Of a stretch of DNA of 22,611 nucleotides, positions 15,233-22,530 are shown piece by piece. Numbering within the stretch: the first letter of the stretch is position 1; the number at the start of each line of letters is the position of its first letter. The notes under the pieces are model-generated. The model searched no databases, was not told where the DNA came from, and was given only the letters and a program-made list of their open reading frames with translations. The stretch spans positions 1 to 22,611 of the IMG/VR virus record IMGVR_UViG_3300032342_000073, one strand, 5' to 3'. The position numbers and the translations under genes are program-made. This stretch comes from a virus.

Positions 15233-16402
15233 CTAACGGTGAGCGCGAGCGAGGCGAGCGTCGTTCTGACGCCGGACGTATTCCGGCCCAAACTCGATGT
15301 CGTCGTCGTCTCCGCGTGCGCCGCCAGCCGATCGCGTGGCGCCCACTGGCCGGATGGGCGGTCGCGCAGAAGTGACAGGCGGTGTCGGGGAGGGCGAGCC
15401 GTTCTTCGCACCCTCATCCGACAGGTGAGCAACGAGACGACCGAGCGCCAAGAGTTGGCGGGGAGGATCGAGATGGGCGATCCGCGAGTGTTCCTCCGGG
15501 TTCCGAGCGAAGTAGAGGAGGAGCGGCGCAGGATCGGGCGCCTCCCGAACGGCGTCTATGATGGGGCGCGTCATCGGAAGGGTCGCAAGAATCTTCGCTT
15601 CGGCGGGATGTTCCGCCAGTTGGTAGAGCAGTTCCATGCCGGCCTCGTGCCGACGCACCACCGTCGTCATGAACGGGGTCTGTGGCACATCGGCCAGGTT
15701 GGCGGCGATCTTCTCTTCCCAATCGGGATACTTCTGGATGGCTGACTGGCGCCGCGACTCTTCACGGGCTTCTTCGGCCGCGGCGAGGTCTTGCTCCTTG
15801 GCCTTCGAGAGCAAGCTGGTCACGACGCTGGTTGCTTCGCGGCGGGCTTCCTTGACAGATTCGGCCTTGTAGAACGCGCTGAGGTCCTTCTGATATTTGG
15901 AGAACGTCTCTCCACGGGCCTCGTACTCGTCCCAATCAGGCTGTCCCTCCGCCAGATCCAACTTGGCGGCTTCGGCCGGGCTGTCAGGAACCTTCTCGTC
16001 CGCCTTCTCGGGCGCCGGTCGAGCGTACCGCTTGCGTTCTCGGTCGGCTTCCTCGGCCTCGAAGGCCCGCCTGGCGTCCTCACGCTGGCGCGTGATGGCG
16101 TTGAACTCCGCCTGGAGGACGGCCTTGCGCTCGGACGCGGTCAGTTTCTTCTTCTTCGGATGCTCGGGTTCCCCGGCTGGCGTCTCCCGGTCGGGCGCGT
16201 CGTCGAGGTCGTCGTCGGTCTCTGCCGCCGCGGCCTCAGCCTTGGGCGGATCGGGTTCATCACGCAGCCGAGCGGCGAGCTGTTCGCTCGAGGGCTGGTC
16301 AGCCGACGAGGATTCGACGTCCCACCCGTCCACCGAGGCGGAGGACACGGGACGGGCCATCGAGTTGGAGTCGTGCGAGTCGGTCGGCTGAAGGTCTGCC
16401 AT
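15233..16402 (-). CDS. Scaffolding protein (389 aa)
   Basis: The gene lies between portal and coat, which is the scaffold position in P22-like phages. The protein is very charged and helical: an acidic disordered N-terminus, a KKKK block near residue 83, then long Glu/Arg/Lys/Ala helices through about residue 230, and an N-rich middle part. It ends in a Pro-rich linker, an acidic DDDDIEFG and a basic terminal helix (EYVRRQNDARLARAHR). P22 scaffolding protein also binds coat through a basic C-terminal helix-turn-helix, so the ending fits. It should direct procapsid assembly and leave before or during packaging. The ATG has AGGAG overlapping the portal stop (TAGGAG). No protease signature or separate maturation enzyme was seen. 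Confidence 0.8.
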   Translation of the reverse strand: MADLQPTDSHDSNSMARPVSSASVDGWDVESSSADQPSSEQLAARLRDEPDPPKAEAAAAETDDDLDDAPDRETPAGEPEHPKKKKLTASERKAVLQAEFNAITRQREDARRAFEAEEADRERKRYARPAPEKADEKVPDSPAEAAKLDLAEGQPDWDEYEARGETFSKYQKDLSAFYKAESVKEARREATSVVTSLLSKAKEQDLAAAEEAREESRRQSAIQKYPDWEEKIAANLADVPQTPFMTTVVRRHEAGMELLYQLAEHPAEAKILATLPMTRPIIDAVREAPDPAPLLLYFARNPEEHSRIAHLDPPRQLLALGRLVAHLSDEGAKNGSPSPTPPVTSARPPIRPVGATRSAGGARGDDDDIEFGPEYVRRQNDARLARAHR

Positions 16403-16410
16403 CTGAGCTC

Positions 16411-18882
16411 CTATACCGGCGAAGAATCAGGCGCGATGAACTCCGACTCCCCCTTGACCGGCGGATAGGCCGGCTCGAGGGCGGCGTCGCGCACCGCGGC
16501 ATGGTCTTCGTGCGAGGCGTCACGCCTCGCCGCACGTTCTTCTTTGGCTTCCTCGCGCCTGGAGGCGTGTTCCTCGTGCGCGGCGTCTTGGGCTTTCGTG
16601 TGGTCGGCGTGGACCATACTCGCGGCCTGGCTTTCGCGCTTCGTCTGGTCTTGCATCGTGGCGATGCTTTCCTTCGACCCGAGCTCGGCGCCCTTCGTGG
16701 TGGTATTCGCCCGAATCTTGGCGGCTTCGATGCGTTCCCGGCTGGCAATCTCGAGTGTCTTGATGCGTTCGTTCGACGCGACGCGCAATTCCTCAACCGG
16801 CAGGCCGCTCTTCGCCTTGGCGAGCTCCTGTTGAAGCGCCTGCATCTGCTGTTGCATCTGGGCCATCTGCGCCTGCACTTCGGGCGGAATCTCCGCCGGC
16901 CCGCCTTCTTCCTCGTCCTTCAATTGCGGGTTGATCTTCTCCAGCCGGTCCTTGACGCGCTTCCCGATGTCCGTCCCTTCGAGGTCGGCCGCGATGTCGA
17001 TGAGATAGGGCGCGAGGTTCGGGGCGGCCTGAATCACGCCGAGGACAAACGCCTTCTGCGCGTCCTGCTGTGTGGCGAACGCCTGGCCGATGGTGACGGC
17101 CACGGTGTAGTCGCCGTCGTCGAGGTTGTAGGTCTTGGCCTTCTCGAGGGGCTTCTTCCCGCGCATCTTCTGGAGCAACGCGGGAATCAGCCCTGGCGCG
17201 TTGGGCTCGGCGGAGACCGGACGACCGTCTGGGCCAGTGATGAACGGCTGTTTCAGCAGGACTTCCCGCTCATCTTTGGGATCATCACCCAGGAGCCGCA
17301 CCACGCGGCCCGGACGGTCGTAGACGTACTTGAGGAGGTCGAGCAGGACCCGACCCTCGTAGACCATGCTGATGTTGGCAAGGTTCTCGAGGTAGTTGGA
17401 ACTCGATTGCTCGCCTTGCTGCTTGAGGGCCTGAATCGCCTTGCCCGAGCGGTTGCTGTCCTGTTTGCCGAGGGACGGGTTGAACCGGCCAGTCGTGGCC
17501 TGGATGTCCATGTCGGCCTCGCGGGCCATCAGGACGGAGGCGGAGATGTTCGTTGAACTCAGATCGTTACGCTTAGGTGACTCGACAAGATGGCCTTCGA
17601 ACGTGGTCGGCTTGTACTTCAACCGTGTGAACGCCCGGGTATTCGCCTCGTCCCACATTTGCTCGTAGCCTTCGTCCTGGCCTTCGGCCATGACCCACGG
17701 GGCAAGCGATTCAAGGCCAGAACGTAGCGCCTGCGAGCTGCGGGCGTAGTTGTAGAGGCGCTGGGCGTCCTTGGCATTCGAGACGACGCCCTTCCACGCG
17801 GCCTCTCCGTCGACGTTGTATTCCTTGCCGATCACCGGGATGATCGGAATGTACCGGCCCTCCCACTCTTCCTCGTCCAGCATCTCGTGGGCGTTGATCA
17901 CGGCCCACTTGACCTGGCGCTTCTGCACCGTGCGGCTCACGAGCACGCCCTCGGACGGCTTGACACCCTTCGGCAGCAATTCGTTCTTACCCGTCTGCGG
18001 GTTGAGGATTAACTCCCGCGCCTCGTACTCCACGTAGAAATACTCGGCGACGCGAATCGTGCCGGTGTCCTTGCCCCCGTCCGTCACCCATCCCGGCGAA
18101 TTGTCGGTGACGCTCTGCAACTCTTCCGCGCTCATGGCGGCCAGCGCCGATTTCCCGTAGAGGCGCTTGTATTCCTTCACCGGCATGTCGTCGGTGATGA
18201 ACGCGAACTCGCCGTCGGACCAATCCGGCTCCTGCGCGTAGGGGTCGAGGTAGACGCAGCCCTGGTTCTTGATGCGCTGCACGACGAGGTCCATGTCGAA
18301 GTCCCCGTCGTTGGCTTGGGTCTTGAGGATGCGGTAGGCGCCGCGGCCACACTTCACGGCCCGTTCCAGCGCCCAGATCCGGGCGATGTTGGCCCGGCTA
18401 TCGTTCTCAATCGACCGAATCATGCCCTGGCGTAGTTCGGCGCCTTCCTTGTTCGCGCCGTTGCCCTTGGGCTTGATGATGATGCCGAGACGAGCCTTGC
18501 GGGCCTCGTTGATCACTTGCTGGACAGGCTGATCGACCTTCGAAATGACCAAGCATGGACGGGCAGCAATCACACTCCCGTCAGGAGCAATCCCGCCCGC
18601 CCGTGCCTTCCGCAAGGACTCTGGCCACTGGTCATCGGGCAGCGCCCGGTCAAACTTCAGGTCCTCGACTTCACGATCGCGCTGGTCGCCCTCGATCTCA
18701 AGGATGAGCTTAAAGCGGTCCATCGCCTCGGCGACGATGTCCGCGTTTCGTTTCGCGTGGTCTTTCTTGGTGGGGGTGCCGTCGGCCTCGAGGTCTCGGG
18801 CCGTGGCAAGCGAGGCGTCGTAGTCAGACGCCTCATCACGAAGAAGCTGCATCCCACGTCGCGGCGACAGGCGGTCAGCCAT
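16411..18882 (-). CDS. Portal protein, P22 gp1-like (823 aa)
   Basis: The P22-type portal is recognised from the order IEGDQRDREVEDLKFDR, the central VYLDPYAQEPDWSDGEFAF, VAEYFYVEYEARE, and the stem/crown part SGKAIQALKQQGEQSSSNYLENL near residues 479-501. The protein forms a dodecameric ring at one vertex, threading DNA and docking terminase and gp4. Residues about 665-800 are a long charged helix, presumably the barrel, with an exact 11-residue period from 700 to 800 including HADH 758, HEEH 769, KEER 780 and HEDH 791. The family member in P22 is 725 residues, so the C-terminal extension is longer here. The start overlaps the previous gene by 8 bases, with GAGG before it. Confidence 0.94.
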   Translation of the reverse strand: MADRLSPRRGMQLLRDEASDYDASLATARDLEADGTPTKKDHAKRNADIVAEAMDRFKLILEIEGDQRDREVEDLKFDRALPDDQWPESLRKARAGGIAPDGSVIAARPCLVISKVDQPVQQVINEARKARLGIIIKPKGNGANKEGAELRQGMIRSIENDSRANIARIWALERAVKCGRGAYRILKTQANDGDFDMDLVVQRIKNQGCVYLDPYAQEPDWSDGEFAFITDDMPVKEYKRLYGKSALAAMSAEELQSVTDNSPGWVTDGGKDTGTIRVAEYFYVEYEARELILNPQTGKNELLPKGVKPSEGVLVSRTVQKRQVKWAVINAHEMLDEEEWEGRYIPIIPVIGKEYNVDGEAAWKGVVSNAKDAQRLYNYARSSQALRSGLESLAPWVMAEGQDEGYEQMWDEANTRAFTRLKYKPTTFEGHLVESPKRNDLSSTNISASVLMAREADMDIQATTGRFNPSLGKQDSNRSGKAIQALKQQGEQSSSNYLENLANISMVYEGRVLLDLLKYVYDRPGRVVRLLGDDPKDEREVLLKQPFITGPDGRPVSAEPNAPGLIPALLQKMRGKKPLEKAKTYNLDDGDYTVAVTIGQAFATQQDAQKAFVLGVIQAAPNLAPYLIDIAADLEGTDIGKRVKDRLEKINPQLKDEEEGGPAEIPPEVQAQMAQMQQQMQALQQELAKAKSGLPVEELRVASNERIKTLEIASRERIEAAKIRANTTTKGAELGSKESIATMQDQTKRESQAASMVHADHTKAQDAAHEEHASRREEAKEERAARRDASHEDHAAVRDAALEPAYPPVKGESEFIAPDSSPV
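16483..16785 (-). repeat. Hendecad (33-bp) repeat tract encoding the portal C-terminal helix
   Basis: Residues 700-800 of the portal read as successive 11-residue units, for example VASNERIKTLE then IASRERIEAAK, and later HADHTKAQDAA, HEEHASRREEA, KEERAARRDAS, HEDHAAVRDAA. The last four units are exactly in phase and three of them carry HxxH at the same place. The DNA is related between units in the His/Glu/Ala codons. Confidence 0.65.
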
Positions 18883-19198
18883 GAAGGGCCTCTGCCTGCA
18901 GGGCGCGTCGTGCGACGCGAAGCGCGGCGTCCGCTAAGGCGGCACGCGCCCGGGCCCGGGCTCGCTTCCGCGCCTTCTTTTCGGCCTTGGTCACGGCCTT
19001 GATGTGGCGATAGCGCACCCCCTGGAGGGTCTCCTCGACAATCTGCACACGGCGGAAGGCCCCGCTGATCTCGACGACATAGGCGTCGTCGCCATCTCGC
19101 ACGACGGTCCCTGCCGCGTGCGGCTCACCCTTCTTGTCCCGGGTGAGGATCTTCGCGGTTAACGTCACGGGCTCCGGCCGGGTACAGACGTCAGCCAC
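18875..19198 (-). CDS. Small basic-tailed protein before portal, unknown (107 aa)
   Basis: GTG 19198 has GAGG seven bases upstream and overlaps the previous stop by 8 bases; ATG 19210 would add four residues without a better ribosome site. Residues 1-70 are mixed strands (VTLTAKILTRDKKGEPHAAG, AYVVEISGAFRRVQIVEETL), compatible with a small barrel domain. The final 35 residues are an Ala/Arg/Lys helix (KAEKKARKRARARARAALAD) that would bind nucleic acid or acidic protein. The gene ends inside the portal start, so the two are co-translated. The family was not recognised. An adaptor or DNA-contacting role is only a guess from charge. Confidence 0.75.
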   Translation of the reverse strand: MADVCTRPEPVTLTAKILTRDKKGEPHAAGTVVRDGDDAYVVEISGAFRRVQIVEETLQGVRYRHIKAVTKAEKKARKRARARARAALADAALRVARRALQAEALHG

Positions 19199-19448
19199 GG
19201 GTTGCCTCATACCGCCGAGGGCGCTTGACCGTCACGGTGGCGCCGGTGCGGGTGTCGAGGTTGGCGTAGATGGGCCGACCGTACGAGTCGACAAGCCGGA
19301 AGTGCTGCGCCGCCGCCGGCGCCATCAGCGCCACGAGCACCTTGAGCAACGTCGTGATGGGCGCGCCATCGAGGCGGGCCTGCGTCACGATCTGGCCCCA
19401 CTTGTGGCCCTCATCCGACCGCAGGTTGCCTCGGGCCTCACGTCCCAT
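19191..19448 (-). CDS. Hypothetical phage protein (85 aa)
   Basis: ATG 19448 starts one base after the previous stop. The first half is helical (HKWGQIVTQARLDGAPITTLLKVLVALM) with a short hydrophobic run that is too brief for a sure membrane segment. The second half has strands (HFRLVDSYGRPIYANLDTRTGATVTVKRP) and a basic end. No known family was recognised. It is part of the small-gene run between terminase and portal. Confidence 0.72.
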   Translation of the reverse strand: MGREARGNLRSDEGHKWGQIVTQARLDGAPITTLLKVLVALMAPAAAQHFRLVDSYGRPIYANLDTRTGATVTVKRPRRYEATRG

Positions 19449-19449
19449 C

Positions 19450-19866
19450 TCAGTTCACCAACCGCTTGATGATCTCTTCCGGGTGGCCGTCCGGGCCGTA
19501 GAAGTAGCGCCGGCCTTCTTCACTGGAGAAAGATTCCACTTCCCAGGCGTTGTCAATCTCGCGCTGGGTGGGTGTTGAGGGCACGACCATTGTGTCGAGG
19601 ACCTGACTGGCTCGCACGCCATGCCCGTAGCGGAGTTGAACCTGTTGGCAGAAGAACGCGAAGATGCGGTCGGAGATGGATGCGTCGATCGCGACGCCTG
19701 GGAAGGTACGGAGGAACGTGCTGCGCCAATGCTGCGGGCCGGCGGCTACCACTTCGAGCAGTAAGGGCGCCTGACTCGCCACGCTCATCATGGTCTCGGT
19801 GACGACATAGCGCGTCTCCGCCTTCCGGCGGTCGTTGGCGGTCTCGTGCTTGGTCCTCAGCAGCAT
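19450..19866 (-). CDS. Hypothetical phage protein (138 aa)
   Basis: The start ATG 19866 follows the previous stop by one base; eleven extra codons upstream are open but lie inside the previous gene. The protein has helical segments (RRKAETRYVVTETMMSVAS, PLLLEVVAAG) and a Phe-rich centre (DRIFAFFCQQVQLRYGHG). It ends WEVESFSSEEGRRYFYGPDG followed by a basic helix EEIIKRLVN. No recognised motif. Its co-linear position suggests a packaging or minor head role, with no sequence evidence for a specific one. Confidence 0.75.
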   Translation of the reverse strand: MLLRTKHETANDRRKAETRYVVTETMMSVASQAPLLLEVVAAGPQHWRSTFLRTFPGVAIDASISDRIFAFFCQQVQLRYGHGVRASQVLDTMVVPSTPTQREIDNAWEVESFSSEEGRRYFYGPDGHPEEIIKRLVN

Positions 19867-19867
19867 G

Positions 19868-20116
19868 TCAGCGGTCCAATTCCCGGCGGTAGAACTCAAG
19901 ACGCTCTACGTGGGTGGGCTTGACCTCGTCGGCCCAGGCCGGGGCGGTGTGCAGCGGGTCGGTGTTGTGGGCTTGGATGCGCAGGGACCGAGCGAGGATG
20001 AGTTCGTCATGGGCCGCGCCGAGTTGTTTTCGGGATCGGGCGTCGCGGGCCCGGTCGTGAGCCGCTCGGGACTCAGCTAAGAACAATGCGACAGTCTCAG
20101 CGAGCGAATCCGCCAT
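19868..20116 (-). CDS. Small helical phage protein (82 aa)
   Basis: ATG 20116 is taken as start; a GTG at 20134 would add six residues, and neither has a good ribosome site. The protein is helical and charged, with AHDELILARSLRIQAHNTDP and TAPAWADE, then a final helix ERLEFYRREL. The AHxxDPxHTAPAW pattern is one I recall in small phage proteins near head genes, without assigned function. The preceding 90 bases (20117-20206) contain no gene, one small hairpin at 20140-20157, and no clear promoter. Confidence 0.72.
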   Translation of the reverse strand: MADSLAETVALFLAESRAAHDRARDARSRKQLGAAHDELILARSLRIQAHNTDPLHTAPAWADEVKPTHVERLEFYRRELDR

Positions 20117-20139
20117 CGGCGAGAAGCGTAACACCGAGT

Positions 20140-20157
20140 CACGCAGAAAACTGCGCG
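20140..20157 (-). other. Small hairpin in the 20117-20206 gap
   Basis: CGCGCAG, a TTTT loop and CTGCGTG form a 7-bp stem with one G-T pair. It has no following T-run and is too small for confident termination. It sits just before the start of the 82-residue gene. Confidence 0.3.
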
Positions 20158-20206
20158 GTCACTAGATTTTGTCGCCACCGCGCCATCGGAGCCGATTAGC
20201 GAGTCG

Positions 20207-20335
20207 TCAACAGGTGGATGCCTTTCTTGAACTGGCCGAGCTGACCTCACCAACGACGGCATCGTGGTCGTCCGGTCCTGCTTTCTTGAAACGGTAGACC
20301 GGGTATTCCTCGTCTATGCTGATGCGGATCTTCAT
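20207..20335 (-). CDS. Very small protein after terminase (42 aa)
   Basis: ATG 20335 overlaps the terminase stop as ATGA (20332-20335), so it is very probably co-translated. The sequence MKIRISIDEEYPVYRFKKAG followed by PDDHDAVVGEV looks like one strand-turn-strand and a short helix. I have seen the MKI.ISIDEEYPVY type in other phages, with no known role. The ORF is longer in the same frame upstream, but that part overlaps the terminase coding sequence. Confidence 0.65.
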   Translation of the reverse strand: MKIRISIDEEYPVYRFKKAGPDDHDAVVGEVSSASSRKASTC

Positions 20336-21831
20336 GCCATCCAACTTGAGTCCTGGCTCTGTTGCCCTTGGAACACGCCGCGCGGTCGCGGCTTCTGAAT
20401 GCCGTCCTTGCCCCGCACGACGGCGGCAAAACTTAAGCACAGTGCGTCCGCGTCGTCCGGACTCCCCACACCGCGGGCCTTCATGCTCTCCTTCGATTCG
20501 AGCACGAGCCGATCGCTCTTGTCGTGGTGGTAGCCGGGCCCACACAGGTCTTGTTCGAGGCGGCTGTCCGTGTCGATGGCCCCGCGCGGCAGCCAGTCGC
20601 GCACTTTGCCCCACATGTACGAGCGCATGTTGGCGAACTTGGGATCAGGCGCTTCGGCCCCGAACTGGACCTCCATCACGTTGCGGTGGCCGAGCTGCTT
20701 GAGGCGGTCGACGATGGGCCCGCCTATGCCCGTGCCGTCCACGAAGAGCATCGCGACCTTGCGGCCATTGAACGTGCGACCCAGGATGTCCGACGCCGTC
20801 GTCACGAGGCGCATGGAGTCCCGGGCCTGCTCGCCGGGGATGCGCAGAGACGGAATGGACCGAGCATCCAAGCCCAGACGGAAGCGGAAGACGCACGCGT
20901 CGCCTCCGCCACGCGCCACGTCGAGCCCACACACCAGCGGCTCGTCCGGCAGGACGATGACCTCGCGCGTCTGCGCGGCGTACACGAGGTCGGAGCCGAT
21001 GTATTGCAGGTCTGAGGCGCGAGGCGGCAGGCCACGCACGCGCACCCGGACGAAATCCGAGTCCTCGCCGTAGTCCTGAATCCACTCGGCGATCTGTTGC
21101 TTGTTGGTGAACCGACTGTCCCGGCTATCGACGATGACCTGGTGCCAGCGTTCGCGCTCGCTCCCAAAGCACACCCGATGAAACTTCCCGGTCGTACGGG
21201 TCGGGTTCCCGAAGAGGAAGATCATCGGCTCGCCGTCGGTCAAGCCGCCCTCGGCGACCTCGTGGGTGGCATCCGGCACGGCCGAATCCTCGTCGAAGAT
21301 GTAGAACGACGTCGAATCCGCGGCGTGCTGGCCGGCGAACGCCTCCGAGTTTTCCTCCTTCGAGCTCTGTGGGGCGCAGAACCACGATTCCTTGTGGGCC
21401 GGGTGATACATCCGGGCCGACGTGGCCACGAACCAATGCCCGCAGAGACAGAGCTTGGTCCATCGCTGGATGGCGGCCCAGGTCTTCGTTTCGAGCTGCG
21501 TGAACGTGTTGGCGGTGATGGTGCCCTGCGCGTTGGGCCGGGTCGCCATGATCCAATCGACGAGCCAGGCCACAATCGTGCTCTTGCCGATCCCATGTCC
21601 CGAGCTCACGGCCATGCGTATCGGCGCGACAGGGCTCGTGCCGTCGAATCCACGATCCCGCACCTGGCTTCCCAGGTCTTCGAGGAACCGCGCCTGCCAG
21701 ATGTCCGGACCCGTGTGGTCTTGCAGCGGGCCAGGCTCGCCCCAAGGCCACATGTGAAGAACGAACTCAAGCGGGTCGGCGTAGTAGCCGGCGACCGTGT
21801 CGTGCAGTTGAGCCTCGAAGGACTCGCTCAT
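20332..21831 (-). CDS. terL: Terminase large subunit (499 aa)
   Basis: The ATPase part shows Walker A SSGHGIGKST (76-85), Walker B FYIFDED (176-182) and a coupling motif FGNPT (207-211). The nuclease part shows GLDVARGGGD with D304, FVDGTGIG with D365 and SPDDADAL with D459/D460, the acidic triad expected of the RNase-H-like fold. The protein cuts concatemeric DNA and pumps it into the procapsid through the portal. The start ATG 21831 has GAGG seven bases upstream. The length is normal for the family. A short C-terminal tail rich in Gln and Ser follows the nuclease. P22-type order supports headful packaging, which cannot be proven from this window. Confidence 0.95.
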   Translation of the reverse strand: MSESFEAQLHDTVAGYYADPLEFVLHMWPWGEPGPLQDHTGPDIWQARFLEDLGSQVRDRGFDGTSPVAPIRMAVSSGHGIGKSTIVAWLVDWIMATRPNAQGTITANTFTQLETKTWAAIQRWTKLCLCGHWFVATSARMYHPAHKESWFCAPQSSKEENSEAFAGQHAADSTSFYIFDEDSAVPDATHEVAEGGLTDGEPMIFLFGNPTRTTGKFHRVCFGSERERWHQVIVDSRDSRFTNKQQIAEWIQDYGEDSDFVRVRVRGLPPRASDLQYIGSDLVYAAQTREVIVLPDEPLVCGLDVARGGGDACVFRFRLGLDARSIPSLRIPGEQARDSMRLVTTASDILGRTFNGRKVAMLFVDGTGIGGPIVDRLKQLGHRNVMEVQFGAEAPDPKFANMRSYMWGKVRDWLPRGAIDTDSRLEQDLCGPGYHHDKSDRLVLESKESMKARGVGSPDDADALCLSFAAVVRGKDGIQKPRPRGVFQGQQSQDSSWMA

Positions 21832-21878
21832 CGCGCGGCCTCGACCATGTTGCGGGTGTCGGCAATATGGTCCATCAT
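21828..21878 (-). CDS. Possible 16-codon linking ORF
   Basis: An ATGA at 21875-21878 joins the previous gene to an ORF of 16 codons (MMDHIADTRNMVEAAR), and its stop overlaps the terminase start as ATGA at 21828-21831. The ORF thus bridges a 43-base gap with overlaps at both ends. The initiator has a GGAAGA just upstream. It may be a peptide or merely a re-initiation relay; coding is unproven. Confidence 0.35.
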   Translation of the reverse strand: MMDHIADTRNMVEAAR

Positions 21879-22378
21879 GTCTTCCGCGCCTGCCACGTCA
21901 GCCATGCGGCTTCGTTGACGCACAGGTGAATGGCGTGGTCAGGGCTCGTGCCACGCGGGAGACGGTAGGCCCCGTCCAGCACCGCCCGTGCCGCCGCGAG
22001 GTCGGCTTCATGCTGGTTCGCGGCCCGCTCCATCGTGACGAACGCCTCGCGCAGATGGGCGACCTCGATGCGCTCGGCCTCCAGCTCGTGCCTCACGGCG
22101 TGGAATTGCAGGTTGGTGACGTTGTGCCCGTCCGGGCCGTGGCTCTCGTACTCCACGATCTTCTGCCGCGCCGCCGCGAGGTCGGCTGTCATCCTGTCGC
22201 GGTCGCCCGCGTGCATCCCACACTCCACACAGGCGCAGTCGTCACGAAAGGCGATGGCCCGCGCCGCCGCGAGCGCGGCCTCCAGGTGGCCCATGCGTTC
22301 AGATAGGCACAGCGGGCAGATGATGAACTTCAACGCCAACTCGCGTTGCTCCGGGTCATGGATGCACGCTGGTTTCAT
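21875..22378 (-). CDS. CxxC/coiled-coil protein upstream of terminase (167 aa)
   Basis: ATG 22378 has AAGGAG seven bases upstream and overlaps the previous stop as ATGA; the open frame further up is not used. Residues 5-60 include cysteine pairs CPLC and CVEC with CIHD nearby and HAGD, a possible zinc site. The rest is helical with repeated LAAAR heptad-like units (HLEAALAAARAI, MTADLAAARQKI, EADLAAARAVL) and ends in NEAAWLTWQARK. Its length and position are close to those of the P22 small terminase gp3 (162 residues), so this is the only small-terminase candidate in the window, but no DNA-binding fold was recognised. Confidence 0.75.
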   Translation of the reverse strand: MKPACIHDPEQRELALKFIICPLCLSERMGHLEAALAAARAIAFRDDCACVECGMHAGDRDRMTADLAAARQKIVEYESHGPDGHNVTNLQFHAVRHELEAERIEVAHLREAFVTMERAANQHEADLAAARAVLDGAYRLPRGTSPDHAIHLCVNEAAWLTWQARKT

Positions 22379-22530
22379 GGCTGCTCCTTCGCGGCCCACG
22401 CGCCGCAGGTGAAATTCACGGTCGCGCACGAGATTGGCACATGTCCGCAGTAGGGATAGTAGTCAACCGAGTTGGCGCGTTGATGCCGACACGTCCCACA
22501 CACCCGCCCCCGCACCGCCGCGAGCGCGGT
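21991..22530. repeat. Four copies of a 16-17 bp LAAxR-coding block
   Basis: On the plus strand ccgccgcgaggtcggct is present at 21991-22007 and identically at 22171-22187. Close variants (ccgccgcgagcgcggc/t) are at 22264-22279 and 22515-22530. On the coding strand they encode DLAAAR, LAAAR or LAAVR in two neighbouring genes, always in the same reading phase. The feature covers the region holding all copies. Confidence 0.55.

Noticed and set aside
20117-20215. Promoter with TTGACG at the end of the 42-residue gene
   Set aside because: A TTGACG is present but no acceptable -10 box lies 15-19 bases further on, so it was not annotated.
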